64,000 nt of DNA from Rusavskia elegans (Eukaryota > Ascomycota > Lecanoromycetes > Teloschistales > Teloschistaceae), in NCBI GenBank assembly GCA_011316305.1, contig SAUG01000055.1, forward strand, positions 186,001 through 250,000. The letters run 5' to 3'. How positions within the stretch are numbered: the first letter of the stretch is position 1; each line of letters begins with the position of its first letter. The notes below the pieces were generated by a model, which saw only the letters and a list, made by a program, of their open reading frames with translations, was not told where the DNA came from and did not search any database. This document shows, in pieces, positions 1 to 12,422 of the stretch. A program made the position numbers and the translations under genes.

Positions 1-312
1 TAAAGTAAAAATAGACTACTCTAACTATAACGAGATATTTACGAAAGACTTGTATTACTAATAAAAGAAAAAAAAGAAGCGATAACTACGAGGTAAATTT
101 ATCTATAAAAGTTTCTATATTAAATTATTAATAGAAAGATACGTTATATTACTAAGTAAAATTAAACTAAAATTCTAAGAAACTATTATTTACGTTAGTT
201 AAACTAGAGTATAAATTCTACCACCGTATATTCGATATTAGTATACTAACGTTTAATTTACTTACCGAACCACTGGTTTATCGGATATCAAAACCAAAAC
301 AAATTAATTAAA
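1..312 (-). mobile_element. Family C element, copy cut by the window edge
   Basis: RIP-mutated copy of the interspersed family seen complete at 6440-7398 and 46246-47161, here inverted. The shared end is clear near 240-310, where CCGAACCACTGGTTTATCGG and the run of ACCAAAACAAATTAATTAAA match the other copies. The rest lies beyond the left edge. Confidence 0.7.
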
Positions 313-1362
313 TAAACTACTATCTATAATTGTTTTATATTTCGTAAACGTATATAGATTATATTCCGTCGCTTTTTTATTTTAATAGTTAAAATCTATT
401 AATAATCGTATCGTTTTATAAATTTTAAAATCTAAAGACAGTAAAATCTAGTATATTACTATTTATAAAAAGTCGGAAATAGTCGGAATTTTAAAAACCA
501 ATTGATTTAAATTTAGATAGAATATTTACTAATAATTAAATTTCTTTAAACTATAGTAAATCTAGTAAACGTAGTAAAACTAGACGTAAATAGCTAAAAT
601 ACGACTGATTATCTATACTTTTTACTATATAAACTTCTAATATATTAATATTTCTAGAATTTTATTAATTCTATTTTCGTACTTTCTTTAATCTATATTT
701 CTTTCTAATAATTTTAGAATAAAAAAGAATATATTCTAGAAAGAATAGAATTAAATTTTATACTTTACTTTTTTAAAAGTATTATAAACTATTTGAATTA
801 CCTGTAATCTATTGGAATTTAATAGATATAGAAACACTGGCTAATAGTTTTAACTGATTAATACGTTGACTAAGTTCCGTTAACCGCTGTTTATTAGTAC
901 TATATTATAAATACTGCCGTCGTACCTCTGAAAACGCGATAGTATTTAGTATAGCATCGGATCTTCTATTACGCTTCGGCAGATAAAATTATATAAAATA
1001 GTTTTAGTATTAATACTAGTAGATTACTCGGTAGTTTTAGTAGATAAATAAATTAAAATTAGATAGTTATAATAAATAAATATTTTAAAAAAGGAATTAT
1101 TTAGTAGTTTTAGTAAATAAATATACTAAATAATGGTTCATTTAATAGTTTTAGTAAATAAATACTTTAAATAAAACAAATTTTCTAGTAATTATAACTA
1201 TTGTATTTTTATTTGACTTTTAACTAATTATCTGATATATTTTAAATTTATAGATATTCTAATAAAACCAATCACTTCGTAAAAATATCGGATTTTTTAA
1301 ATAGTTTTATAATATACTATAGAATTAATTATCCTATTAGATTTAGCGTTCAATTTTATTTA
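313..1362. other. RIP-degraded repeat sequence, unclassified (host of the 1363 insertion)
   Basis: AT-rich sequence with no usable reading frame. Positions about 780-900 and 1320-1362 resemble 39,470-39,640, and the flank resumes at 1873 after the hAT-like insertion, so this is one copy of an older repeat. A loose tandem array lies at about 1030-1170: four units of roughly 35-40 bp built on AGTTTTAGTAAATAAATA. It resembles, in inverted orientation, the minisatellite at 43,741-43,900. Confidence 0.45.
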
Positions 1363-1872
1363 TAGACTGGTTATTTCGGATCGGATTTCTATTAGTATTT
1401 CGGAAATCCGATCCGAGTTTTAATAAATTAATTCGGTCCGACTCGCTAAACAGTATAGATCGGTTCCTAAAACTAAAACTAAAAACTAGGTCGGATTATA
1501 AAATAGAAATCGATAGAAATCTAATCCGATCTGCTAAATCTTCTATATATAATATAATACTATAATTAATATACTATAATATTATAATTAAATTAATAAT
1601 TAATTATATAATTAATTTTATATAAAAATAGTATATTTAAATAGAATATTTTATCTAACTAGAAATTTCTTTAGATAAATAAATATAACTTTTATACTAG
1701 AATTAGACTTTTATACTAGGATTTAGTAGTTTGGTTATTTTATTAGGTTAAATCCGGGTTTTCGGATTTAACCCGGAACCGAATTAGTTTAGTATCTAGA
1801 AAAGTCGAAACCGATTCGGATTAGATCGGTTTTTCTAATTCGGATTTAAAATCCGACCCGACGGCCAGTCTA
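1363..1872 (-). mobile_element. hAT-like non-autonomous element, 510 bp
   Basis: It begins TAGACTGG and ends CCAGTCTA. The flanks TTTATTTA and TTTATTCG agree at 6 of 8 positions as a candidate 8-bp TSD. The related uninserted site near 39,625-39,640 (TCTTATTCG) supports the insertion point. The ends are rich in CGGNTCGGATT-type repeats that kept their CpGs, the middle is AT-rich, and no coding is seen. It is the same size class as 16283-16826 and 50858-51405. Confidence 0.75.
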
Positions 1873-2998
1873 TTTATTCGTTTATTTATAGAAAAGTTTT
1901 CCATCTCTATAAAAATGTTAAACTATTATTATTAATACAAATTATCTATAATAAATAATAGTAATAAATAATATATTTATAAATATTATATAATTTAAAT
2001 ATAACGTTTATAAATACAAAATCCAATTTATAAATATTAATAATATCTGTAATATTGTTTATATTATCGGAAATATCAACTATTTCATTTAAATAGATTT
2101 ATTTAGTAATATATACTAATTAACTATCGGTGTTTACTAATTATACTTTATTGATTTAGATATTATAAAAATAAAGCAGTTTATTAATTAATTTTTAATT
2201 AGTTGAAATATAAATAGACGAGCTATTTCTATTTCTCGATAATACTACTATCTATTTCGGATATTAATTCGTCGATTTTATCGTTAAAATCAATTCTAGA
2301 TACGCTGATAATAAATATTAGAATATATTAAATTAGTTAAAATTTATTTAAAATAATTATAGCGATTCTAAATTTTTTAAAATTGAAGTAGATAACGTAA
2401 TAGACGCTAGAATAATTTTTTTTTCCCGGCTTCTATAATCGCCTAGATAGCGGTGAAAACTATTATTAAACGTTTTAAAAAATATATAGCGGAGTTCAAA
2501 AACGATTCTATAGATATATAAACTATAGTTAATTATCAAACCTTTTATAAAAGTAAAAAAAGAAAAGATATAATTAAAGAAACTCTAGTAAATCTTTCTA
2601 CTTTATTTAAATCGGATATAACTCGAAGATAAAATATAACGCGAAGCTATAGTATAGATTCTACTATAGTATTATTCTTTAAAAAATTATAAAATCAAGA
2701 TATAATAATTTAAATAGAGTTTAGAAAACTTTATTAATAAAAGAAAAAAACGTTTTTACTTCCGTTTAAGTTTTCTACATTCTATATTAGAGTCGATAAA
2801 TATAAGATAGTTATCGTAGATAATATTAGCTATTTCTATCTTCGCTTTAATAATAAATCCGCCGAAATCGAATTTTATATTAAATATATAGATAAAGATA
2901 TCTATTTTTACGATATCTATATTTTTATCGAACGAGTTAAAAATATCGCTAGATTTAATAATAAAATTAAAGAAAATCAATAAATATATTTTCTTAAT
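1873..2998. other. RIP-degraded repeat sequence, unclassified
   Basis: This continues the host repeat after the 1363 insertion; its beginning matches about 39,632-39,690. Short open frames on the minus strand (2357-2539, 2756-2980) are AT-rich with no recognisable domain. I treat them as chance frames or TE remnants. Confidence 0.4.
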
Positions 2999-3122
2999 AC
3001 GTCAATTAAACTGGAGTACAAGTTCTGCTACCGTGTATTCGATGCTGGTATAATAACGTTTGATTTGCTTACCGAACCACTGATTCACCAGGTACCAAAA
3101 CCAAAACCAAATTAATTAAATA
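2999..3122 (-). mobile_element. Family C element, truncated copy (about 120 bp)
   Basis: Only the constant end of family C is present: GATTTGCTTACCGAACCACT through ACCAAAACCAAAACCAAATT. It keeps more CpA than other copies, so it is less RIP-mutated. The flanks share an AATAAATAT-type string, but the TSD is not clear-cut. Confidence 0.65.
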
Positions 3123-4609
3123 AATAAATATTTTCGTGATAAAACTTTATAATAATATTCTAACGAACTTTTAAATATAGAAAAAATATTTTATAAAAGA
3201 TTTCGATATATAAATTAACGTTTTAACTATTTATTTTAAACTACCGATTGAAAAAAGAATATATATTCTAAATTAAAATAAATATACTATTAAAAATATA
3301 AGCCGTTATCGTAAACTATATAAATATAGATAAATCAATCTTCGAACTATAGAAATCGCTAAAATAACTAATATTCGATTAATTAATATATAGATATAAA
3401 TAGATCTCGCTACTTCTTTTCGTACTATATTAATTTCTAAACTAATAGAAACGACTAATATTAATACGTTCTTTTAATTATTAAATTATTAGAAATTTAA
3501 AATCTAGACTATAGAAAAAGATTATTTCCGATAATTTTAAAAAACGTTTTCTATTAACGCTAGCCGTTAATAAATAAAATATCTATTTCTATTTCGATTT
3601 TAATAGATAGTAGAAAATATAATATATTAATCGATTTAAATCCGATTTTTTCGAATAAAAATATTAGTATTCAATGGTTTAATAGATTTTTTAGCTTTTC
3701 TAGAAATATTAACCTCTTTTTATCCAAAGAAATCTACTAGAATTATTTTCTATCTAAAGCGGCGCGAGTTTCTTTCGTATTATATTTATAAATAAATTAG
3801 ATAATCTATAAAAAAATTCGTTTCTATTATAGTAGAACGCTGCGTCGATATATAGTAATAGATTTTAAAGATTTTATAACAATTAGTTTTATAGAAAATT
3901 TTATTTTAGTCTGAATTTCTAACATTTAGCTTTACTAGTACAACTTTAATAAATTTATTAAATAGAAATCAATAAAAACGTATACGGTAAAGATTATTCT
4001 ATTATAGAGAAAATCTATATCTAGTATATCGAATAAAATTTCGTCTATAGATATTATAATTATAGATCCGTCGAATTTTATAAATACGATATCGAATATT
4101 ATATTGAAGTTTATAGACATCTAGATTATAAAGAAATTAGCAAAAATTTTATTAATATTAGATAAAAGATTTTATATTTATATTAAAAAAATAACGTTTG
4201 TTTCGAATTATATAATAGATTATTTAGATCTTTTAAAATTATTTACTAGAATTCGGAAAGTAATAAAGTAAAAATATAAATATTTATTATTAATAAATAT
4301 CCTTCTAATAAAGAAAATATTTCTTTATTTTACGTAATTATTTTAAGTAGCAAATAGATTATAGAAACTAGTTTAGTTTTTAAACGTTTTAATTATACTA
4401 TTTTTCTATTAGTTTTTCGTTCGAATTTATCTAACGTTAAAAACGTATATATCAATTCTAAGTATATTATATTTATAGTCGATAGAAAATTTATACTAGA
4501 TAGTATCGAAATTATAAAACTATCGAAAAAGATTTCTATTCGTAGTATAAACGAATAAATTTATCGAATTGATAAATTCGCTATATTTATTTTCTGTTTA
4601 AAAGAAAAT
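3123..4609. other. RIP-degraded repeat sequence, unclassified
   Basis: AT-rich sequence with no recognised domain. It is interrupted at 4609/4610 by a 2.45-kb-class hAT-like element and resumes at 8716. The 61-codon minus frame at 3935-4120 is too AT-rich and too isolated to support a gene. Confidence 0.4.
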
Positions 4610-5507
4610 TAGACTGGCCGTCGGATCGAGTTTCGAATCGGATTAGATTTTTTTAGGATTTAATCTAATTTAGTTCCGAGTTAAACCCGAAAACTTAGAT
4701 TTAACTTATTAAAACGGCGAGGATTTTTTTTTTACGTTATAAAATTTATTCTATTATTAATAATATAATAATATATTAAAGTAATATATTTATCTAGGTC
4801 ATCTATTTCTAGATATAGATAATTAATTAGATAGTTTAATAATTTTCTTTCTATCTTTATTATTATCGATTTTTATTTCTATTTCTTTTTTTATATCTAC
4901 TTCTTTTTCTATATTTTTATCAAAATTTTTATTTTCGTCCTAATTAAAATTAATACTTTTAGTTAAATTTTTATTATTTTTAAATTTAGTATTATTCTAT
5001 TTAGTAGAGTATTTTTCTACTATCTAGTTTTTAATATTGATTTCGACGATATTATTAGTATTTTCTTTCTTTTTTTTATATAGAAATTTAATAACTATAT
5101 TAACCGTATTACTACTATAGCTAAATTCTTTATTAAATTTTAACTATTTTTATAAAATTTCTAGTATTCTAGCGGTTTTGAATTTTTTAAAACCGCTATA
5201 ATAAATTATTTATTATCAAATAAAATTAATAAAAAAAACTATATATTTAGTTAAAATAATTCTGTCTATACTTTTAATAGCTATAATAGATTTAAAGAAA
5301 TATTAAAAATAAAGATTTATAAATTAAATAGCTCTATTTATATTTAATATATTATTCTAATATATTATTTTATTTTGTTTCTATTTTATCTAATCGATAA
5401 ATATTATTTCTTTATTTTTTTTTAGCAAATTTTATTACAGAGTTTAGTTTTATATTATAATATTATATATAAATTAGTATCTAATATAGTTTAAATTATC
5501 TTATTAT

Positions 5508-5722
5508 TGTAGAATTCCAAGCTGATTTCCTATGACTATGGAGAAATGAGGCATTTATATACACAAGCATCCCCACGCTAGACCTATACCCGCTTCTACA
5601 CCCGCTCTTGCGATTAGCGACCGGATCAGTTAGCATCCGAATTCGTACACAACTGTATAATCCAGATATGCATCCCGTGATCCCTTAAGCTGTTTGAGTG
5701 GTTCAGAACTCTGACCACTACA
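5508..5722 (-). repeat. Solo LTR of the Gypsy family, not RIP-mutated (215 bp)
   Basis: It runs TGTAG..CTACA with flanking TTAT on both sides (4-bp TSD, or 5-bp ATTAT if the terminal A is shared). RIP-mutated copies lie at 17378-17592 and 37839-38052. This copy keeps many CpA/TpG sites, in contrast to everything around it. Read on the minus strand it has a TATA-like TGTATATAAATGCC in its 3' third, as expected of an LTR promoter. At 215 bp it may fall below the length RIP recognises; that threshold is known from Neurospora and assumed here. Confidence 0.8.
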
Positions 5723-6439
5723 TTATATTATTATAAAGCCTTTTATTAATTCTATAGTCCGTTTTCTCATTTCTAATATTTTATTCTAAAAAGATATTTA
5801 TATCTAGATCTATAGTTTACTATATATCGGGTCTTTTTAATTTTTAAAAGCGTTTATATATAATAATATAATACTAATTAAATTTTTTTATAAAATATTT
5901 TTAGAATCCGATTACTTTCTATAGTAATTTTAATTTAGATATAGCCGATTACTAGAAAATAATATAGATAATAGAATAATGTAATATAATTAATATTCGA
6001 AAAAGTCTATTTAAAATAGTAGCTAAAAGTATATAGAAATATATAATAAAATATTTTAGAAATTGATTGAAATATATAGATTTATTTATTTTAATTAAAA
6101 TCGAAGCGACGATTATATTAATTAATTAAAATTTGTTTCCGATCTTTTTTTTATTAATTAACTATTACTATAAACTTCTAATATAATATATATTATATTA
6201 TAATATTCGTTACTCTATTTATTATATTAAATATATATAATTATAGCATATACTAATCAGACTAGTAATATTGTAAAATAATATAATAAACTATATAATG
6301 ACGTTATAAAATATTCTAATAAATAAAAACGTTATAAAACCGATTTATATAAATCTAGAAAAGATTAGAAATAATAGAATTAAATAAAAGAAAAGAAAAT
6401 CCGCTAGTATAGCGATAAAGGTAATATTTTAAAATAATA

Positions 6440-7398
6440 TTTAGTTAATTTGTTTTGGTTTTGATACCCGGTAAACCAGTGGTTCGGTAAACAAATCAAG
6501 CGTTGATATACCAGTATTAAATATACGGTAGCAGAATTTATATTCCAGTTTAATTAATATAAATAACGGTTCTTTCTATATAATTTTAATTTAAATTTGC
6601 TTAGCAATATAATATATCCTTCTACCGATAATTTATCTAACGTAGAAATTTTTATAGATAAATATACCTCGTAGTTATCGCTTCTTTTTCTTTTACCAGC
6701 AATATAAACCCCTTATAAATACTATAATTTATTAAAACCTCTTATGTATATATATACTTCCGTAATAGCTATACCGTAGCTAAACTAGACGATAGTATAT
6801 ATATCCGTAATAACTATATCTACTTTCGAAGACGTCGACTATCTCGTTATAGCCAGAATAACCTATTTTAACTTCGATAAAAATTTCCTTTTTACCGCCT
6901 TTAAAACGCGCTATCCGACCTCTCTACCGCTCTTTAATCTAATCGACCGGGTAAAGCTTCTAGCCGTAGTAGCCAGCGTACTAGCTAGCGACTCTATAGC
7001 TAGTAACCGTCTTAAAGCTATACGGGCTAAAAAGTACTTTAATAGTTTAACGGAATATTTAGATACGGGTTATACGATAAATATAGACGAAGTAACAGCT
7101 ATTCGTAATTACTTCGCAGTATAGTAGATAGATATAGCGGAAATATTAGAAGCTGATAATTATATATAACGTCGAGGAAGGAATAGTAGAAGATTCGTAA
7201 TCGAATAAAAAAGGAAATAGTTAAATAGAAGTAATTAACTGCGCTGTAAATCTTACCTGACGAACTATATACTTTTAGCTGTAAAAATTTCTTTACACGT
7301 AAAATACAATAATCGTTGCCGTATATAACGTTGATGAAATATATATATATATATATAAAAATTCAATATAATTCCAGATAGAAGCCTTCTAAAGAGAT
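6440..7398 (+). mobile_element. Family C element, full-length copy
   Basis: It starts TTTAGTTAATTTGTTTTGG and ends near AAGCCTTCTAAAGAGA. The flanking TTAAAATAATA is duplicated on both sides (11-bp TSD). The related sequence near 15,590-15,630 shows the uninserted site. It carries a remnant of the small ORF of this family (about 6870-7170) with RIP-type stop codons, and a TA microsatellite near its right end (about 7337-7358). It sits inside the hAT-like element 4610-8715. Confidence 0.75.
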
Positions 7399-8133
7399 TT
7401 AAAATAATATATTCTAAATAGTCTAGCTAATAATATATCATTAAAAAAATAAATAGAAAGTTAGTACTATAGCTTTTTAAAATATCTATTACTACTAAAA
7501 GAATTTTAATTATCTAATTTCAAAAATACTATTTACTAGATTATACCGTAAAATTTTCGAAAATATTGCTATAGAAATAGTTAATTTAGTTAGAATTATT
7601 AAGATATTTAGTTAATATTAACGGTTTAATGAAATTCTATAGAAATATATATTATTATTCATCTAATAAATAAATATATTATTTTGTTATATTACTATTT
7701 ATATATAACTATATTTTTATTATTTAGATTTTAATCTAGTAGTAATTCACGCCAATAAATTACTACCTAAACTAAAAACTTTTAATTTATTAAAAGTTTA
7801 ATAAAAGATTTAAAAGTATAATTAGAAAAAAATAAACTAGTTAATAATCGAATTTTATATAGTTAAAAAATCCGAAAGAGAAATATATAATCTAGAATTT
7901 GTCTAAAAAAAATAATATAGATTATAGCTATTATACTAGCTAATACTAAATAAAATATATTATCGCTTTATATTATCTTAATTAATAATTATAATTATGT
8001 AAAATAATATATCAAAAGTAATAATTTTTAATAAAAGCTATATAATTTAACTATCTAAAATAATTATAAATCGGATTAGATCGGATTTCTATTAGTTTCT
8101 ATTTTATAATCCGATTTAATTTTCGGTTCTAAT

Positions 8134-8598
8134 TAAACTGGCCGTCGGATCGGGTTTCGAATCTAGATTAGAAAAACCGACCCGACCCGTATCGATTTCG
8201 ACTTTTTTAAATATCGAACTAACGGGTTTTCGGTTCCTAGTTTATAATCCGATTCGACCCGATTCGGAACCGCTGAAATATTAAATTCTAATATAAAAAT
8301 ATAACTCTAGTATAAAAATTATATCTATCTATTTAAAAAAATACTAGTTAACTAAATACGCTAGCTAGAAAGTTTTTAGTTGAACTAAATATATTATCTA
8401 AATATATTATCTTTAAATAAAATCAAATAATTAATTAATTATTATATTATACTATTAATAAAAGCTTAATACATTTCCGTTAAATATCCGGATTCGATCC
8501 GGAATCGACCGTTTAGCGAATCGGGTTAAACCGACTCGCTAAAAAATCGGGTCGGGTCCGAAGTACCGACGGAAATCCGTACCGAAGTGGCCAGTCTA
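8134..8598 (+). mobile_element. hAT-like non-autonomous element, 465 bp
   Basis: It begins TAAACTGGCCG (one G-to-A change from TAGACTGG) and ends GGCCAGTCTA. A perfect 8-bp TSD, GTTCTAAT, flanks it at 8126-8133 and 8599-8606. It is inserted in the right end of the element 4610-8715. Confidence 0.88.
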
Positions 8599-8715
8599 GT
8601 TCTAATATTAGAAACCGATCCGACCCGTTTAGTAGATCGAGTTAAATCGATTTACTAAAAATCGGATCGGGTTCCCGAAATACTAATAGAAACTCGATTC
8701 GAAATAACCAGTCTA

Positions 8716-10094
8716 AAAAAAACTTAGCTATTATAGAATTTACTAAAAAATTCTATATCGTTAAAGATTTATAAATTAATTTACTACTAGATGTAAATAT
8801 TTTAATTTCGGAAGAAATAATTTTAGATTATTAAAAATAGTAAATTATTATCGGCAATTACGAAATTCTTAAAACTAATTTTAACTTCTATATATATAAA
8901 AAGTCTTACTTTAAACGTATTGATAGATTTTAAAATAATGTTATTTCAAAGTTTAATAGATTAAATCGAGTTTTTATATAATATCGAGGCGATATTTTCG
9001 GAAATTATAATTTCTTTTTCGAATTTAAATTAAAATTAACGCCGAAAACAAACTTTGACTTTAAAAGTAGCGTATTTATCTATATAATCGATATCTCGTT
9101 TAGTTTTATAAAAATTTGTAACGTAAGCTACTCGCCGGTAGTTTTATCTAAACGAATTCGGCTTAGAAAAATTATTAACAATCGGTATATAGAATGTTAT
9201 ACCGCTATTTCTAATATAATTCTATTTATATTATAATTAATATAGAATATTATTAAATATACTTTTAAGAAATTAGAAAAAAAAGTTGCTATTAAAGCTA
9301 TTACGAAACTCACTGCTATTATAATTATATAAAATAGAAATATATATCATTTAGAATTATCTAATATAGATAGTATATCGGATATTTCGATAATTTAAAA
9401 CGTTTTCTATCCGGCTAATAAAATAAATTCTAGTAAAATTTTAGCGATTTTTAACGCGAATTGGGCTAAAAAATCGAATTTACTAAAATAATCTTTTTTA
9501 CGATATCTATAGATCCTAAATTAGAATACTAATTATTTAATTATCTTTCGATTTATAGTAAACTGTTAATAGTATAATAGCTAGCCGTTATTATCCAAAA
9601 ATTACTAAAATACATTTACCGATTAGAGATTTATAGTAGATACTAATATTTCTAAAAAAGAATTGATACTAATATTTTTTAAAGAAAAAATTAAATCTAT
9701 AATATTATAAACTTGTAATCTAATCTATATAGATTTTATTAACTTCAGTAAAACTTTTAACAAATTATATAAATACAGTAAAAAAAAATGTTTCGAACAG
9801 TTAACGTCTTTTTATTATATCCTATTTTTATAATATAAAAAACTCTTTTCAATAGTATAAAAAAGAGACGAAAAATAGTTAATTTCTAAAACTTTAACGC
9901 TATTGTAAAATCGAATAGTTCTCTCTTTCTACTATAAACGGAAATTGTTATTTTAGTATTATAATATTTTTAAATTTCGATTGTTAACTATATAAAATAG
10001 ATTTATTAATTTAGTATTAAATACCGAAATCGGTATAAATTTACTATAGTTTTTTATCGTAGATAGAAATAAATTTCGATAGCGTTTATAAAAT
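8716..10094. other. RIP-degraded repeat sequence, unclassified
   Basis: This continues the host of the 4610-8715 element. Stretches of the plus strand can be read by treating RIP-type stops as former Gln/Trp codons, but no known domain appears. The boundary on the right is a 23-bp fragment of a short hAT-like MITE (10,095-10,117: CAGACTGGCCGTTTTATCGG..). Confidence 0.4.
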
Positions 10095-10117
10095 CAGACT
10101 GGCCGTTTTATCGGGAT

Positions 10118-10519
10118 TCGAACCCGGTATTACGTCCATGACTCCATAGAGGCACGTTGGAAGATTGGCCAGACAAGCAAGCCTAATTATCTATAGCCGC
10201 CCGTAGCCGCCGTAGCCGACTTTTATAATAAAGGTTTTTAGCGGACGGCTATCTATCGGTACTATTAGCTACTTTTATTATATATATCGCTTTTTTTTAT
10301 TAGTTATTAATATAATTATTAAATATATTACTACTATTCTCTTTATAATTACTTTTATAATAAAAATACTTCGTAATATAATAACCGTACCTTCGCGACT
10401 ATATAGGATTAGTTATAATAATCTATACTAGAATTCCTTTACTATTTAATAGCTCGGACTACGCCTACGGCTGTAGCTAGACTCGAACGTAACGCTTTCT
10501 AATATACAGGAACGTTACA
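10118..10519 (+). repeat. Solo LTR of the 411-bp LTR family, chimeric junction
   Basis: It is inverted relative to the LTRs at 10910 and 24814; the left end is TATTACGTC (from TGTTACGTC) and the right end GGAACGTTACA. It has no TSD: the left flank CCCGG belongs to a short MITE, while the right flank ACTATTCG belongs to the interior of a 2.45-kb hAT-like element. The mismatched flanks suggest recombination between LTRs of two different insertions with loss of what lay between. Confidence 0.7.
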
Positions 10520-12422
10520 ACTATTCGTCGTTCTATTTATTATATTATATAAACGTAATTATAATACGTACTAATATTTTAAAGTAGACTGGCCGGTTCG
10601 GGTCGGATTTCTATCGAACCGTCGGGTACCCGACTCGATTTTAGTAACCCGACCCGGACTCGACCCGAGTCTTAACGGATCGAATCCGGGTCGGGTTATT
10701 TAGTAATCTAATCCGAACCCGATCTAATTAAATTATATATTTATTATATTATTATTTCAATACTTTACTATAAACAATAAATCGAAGTAATATATTTAGT
10801 CTTATTACGGACTTTCTAGCTAGCGTAGTTAATTAATTAGAATTTTTTTAGTAAATTCGTATAAAAGTTATACTAGCTTTATATTTTTATACTAGAGTTT
10901 AGTAGTTTTTTTAACGTCTCTGTACGTCAAAGGGCGTTATATTCGAGCCTAGCTACAGCCGTAGGCGTAGTTCGAGTTATTAAATAGTAAAGGAATTCTA
11001 GCGTAAATTATCGTAACTAATTCCGCGCAGCTGTAAAGGTATAGTTATAATATTATAAAACGTCTATATTATAAAAATAATAAAAAAAAAAATAGTAGTA
11101 ACGTATTTAATAATTATATTAATAAGTAATAAAAAAAGCTATCTAATAAAAATAAAGAACGATATATATAGTAAAAATAGCCGATAGTACTAATAGGTAG
11201 CTATCCGCTAAAAGCCTTTATTATAAAGGTCGGCTACGACAGCTATAGGCGGCTATAGATAATTAGATTTACTTACCTAGCTAATCTTCCAGCGTATTTC
11301 TAAAGAATTATAGATATAATATAGTTTTTTCTATATCGTTTTCTATCTAGCCTTTTTATATATAGAATTTTTAAAATCTAATTTTTTCCTTTCTTTCGTT
11401 CTTTTTTCTTTAATATTTATATTATATATTTTTAAAGAAATAATCGTTTAAAATCTTTCTATCGAATTTAATTAAAAGATATTATTATATCTTTTCTTTA
11501 TAACCTTTATATTCGTAATCCTTTAAAAAAGTATAAAGTTAAAATAGATAGTAATACCTATAGTAAATATATTTATATTTAGAAATCTTATAATCTTTTA
11601 GTTTCTAATATTATTTATATTATCTACTTTATTTTTATAAATTTTCTAGCTACTAATTATCTGTAAGAAAACATTTTAAAGTTAAAAAAAAATAAACTTC
11701 GGTCTAATATTAGAAATATCTTTAACGAGTATATTAAAACGCGTTATTATATTAAGTTTTTCCTTAATTCTAAAAAGGAAATTCGTAATTAATACTTTAT
11801 ATAAAAATCGGATTTCCGCTAACTTTTTAGAAAGTAAAAATATTTTATTATTTATTATCGTATTTTAGATAAACGTAAAAGTAATTTTATTATTTAGAAA
11901 TAACGCGTATTATTCTATTTTAATAAACCTAATAATTTAGTTATATTTTACTCTTCGATAGATTTTATATTAGCTATATAAAAGGTATTTATTAAATCTA
12001 TTCCTGGTTTCGATTTAGTTAATTTAAATCGATTTTTAAAGGAATTCGATTTTTTCTATCTTCCGGATTTAACTAATATATAAAAGAATATCTAATTAAA
12101 GATTCTTTTATATTATATCCGTTTATTTCTAATTTAGATATTAATATTATAAATTATATCTAGGTTTTCTAATATTTCCGCTAACTTTTATTTTTTAGCG
12201 ACTATTTTATTTTATAAAAATAAAATAAAGGACTATTTATCTTTTAATTATATATTTAATATAGGGTCCGGTATTTCTTCCTCTGGCTATTTTTTTAGTT
12301 CGAATATAGAATTATATTCGGCTTTTTCTATTTCCTTAATAATGCTTTTATAGATTTTTTTAACGTCTTCTATCTATAACCCCTGGATTATTTCTTAGAT
12401 TTTATCGTATTTTAGCGCTAGT

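Larger units (their letters stand above)
4610..8715 (+). mobile_element. Large hAT-like element, net about 2.45 kb, with three nested insertions
   Basis: It starts TAGACTGGCCG and ends ACCAGTCTA. Candidate 8-bp TSDs are AAGAAAAT and AAAAAAAC, which differ only by RIP-type transitions. It contains a solo LTR (5508-5722), a family C copy (6440-7398) and a smaller hAT-like element (8134-8598). Removing them and their TSDs leaves about 2.45 kb, matching the net length of the copies at 19276-21887 and 22352-30630. That agreement supports the boundaries. This class is long enough to have carried a transposase, but RIP has destroyed it and I recognise no motif. Strand is set by convention; the purine bias suggests coding on the opposite strand. 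Confidence 0.7.

Noticed and set aside
2357..4120. Small minus-strand genes of 60-74 codons
   Set aside because: Very AT-rich, no domain, inside RIP-mutated repeat DNA; expected by chance.
10095..10130. tRNA T-arm on the reverse strand (GGTTCGAATCCC)
   Set aside because: A B-box-like string by chance at the end of a MITE; no tRNA body or A-box accompanies it.
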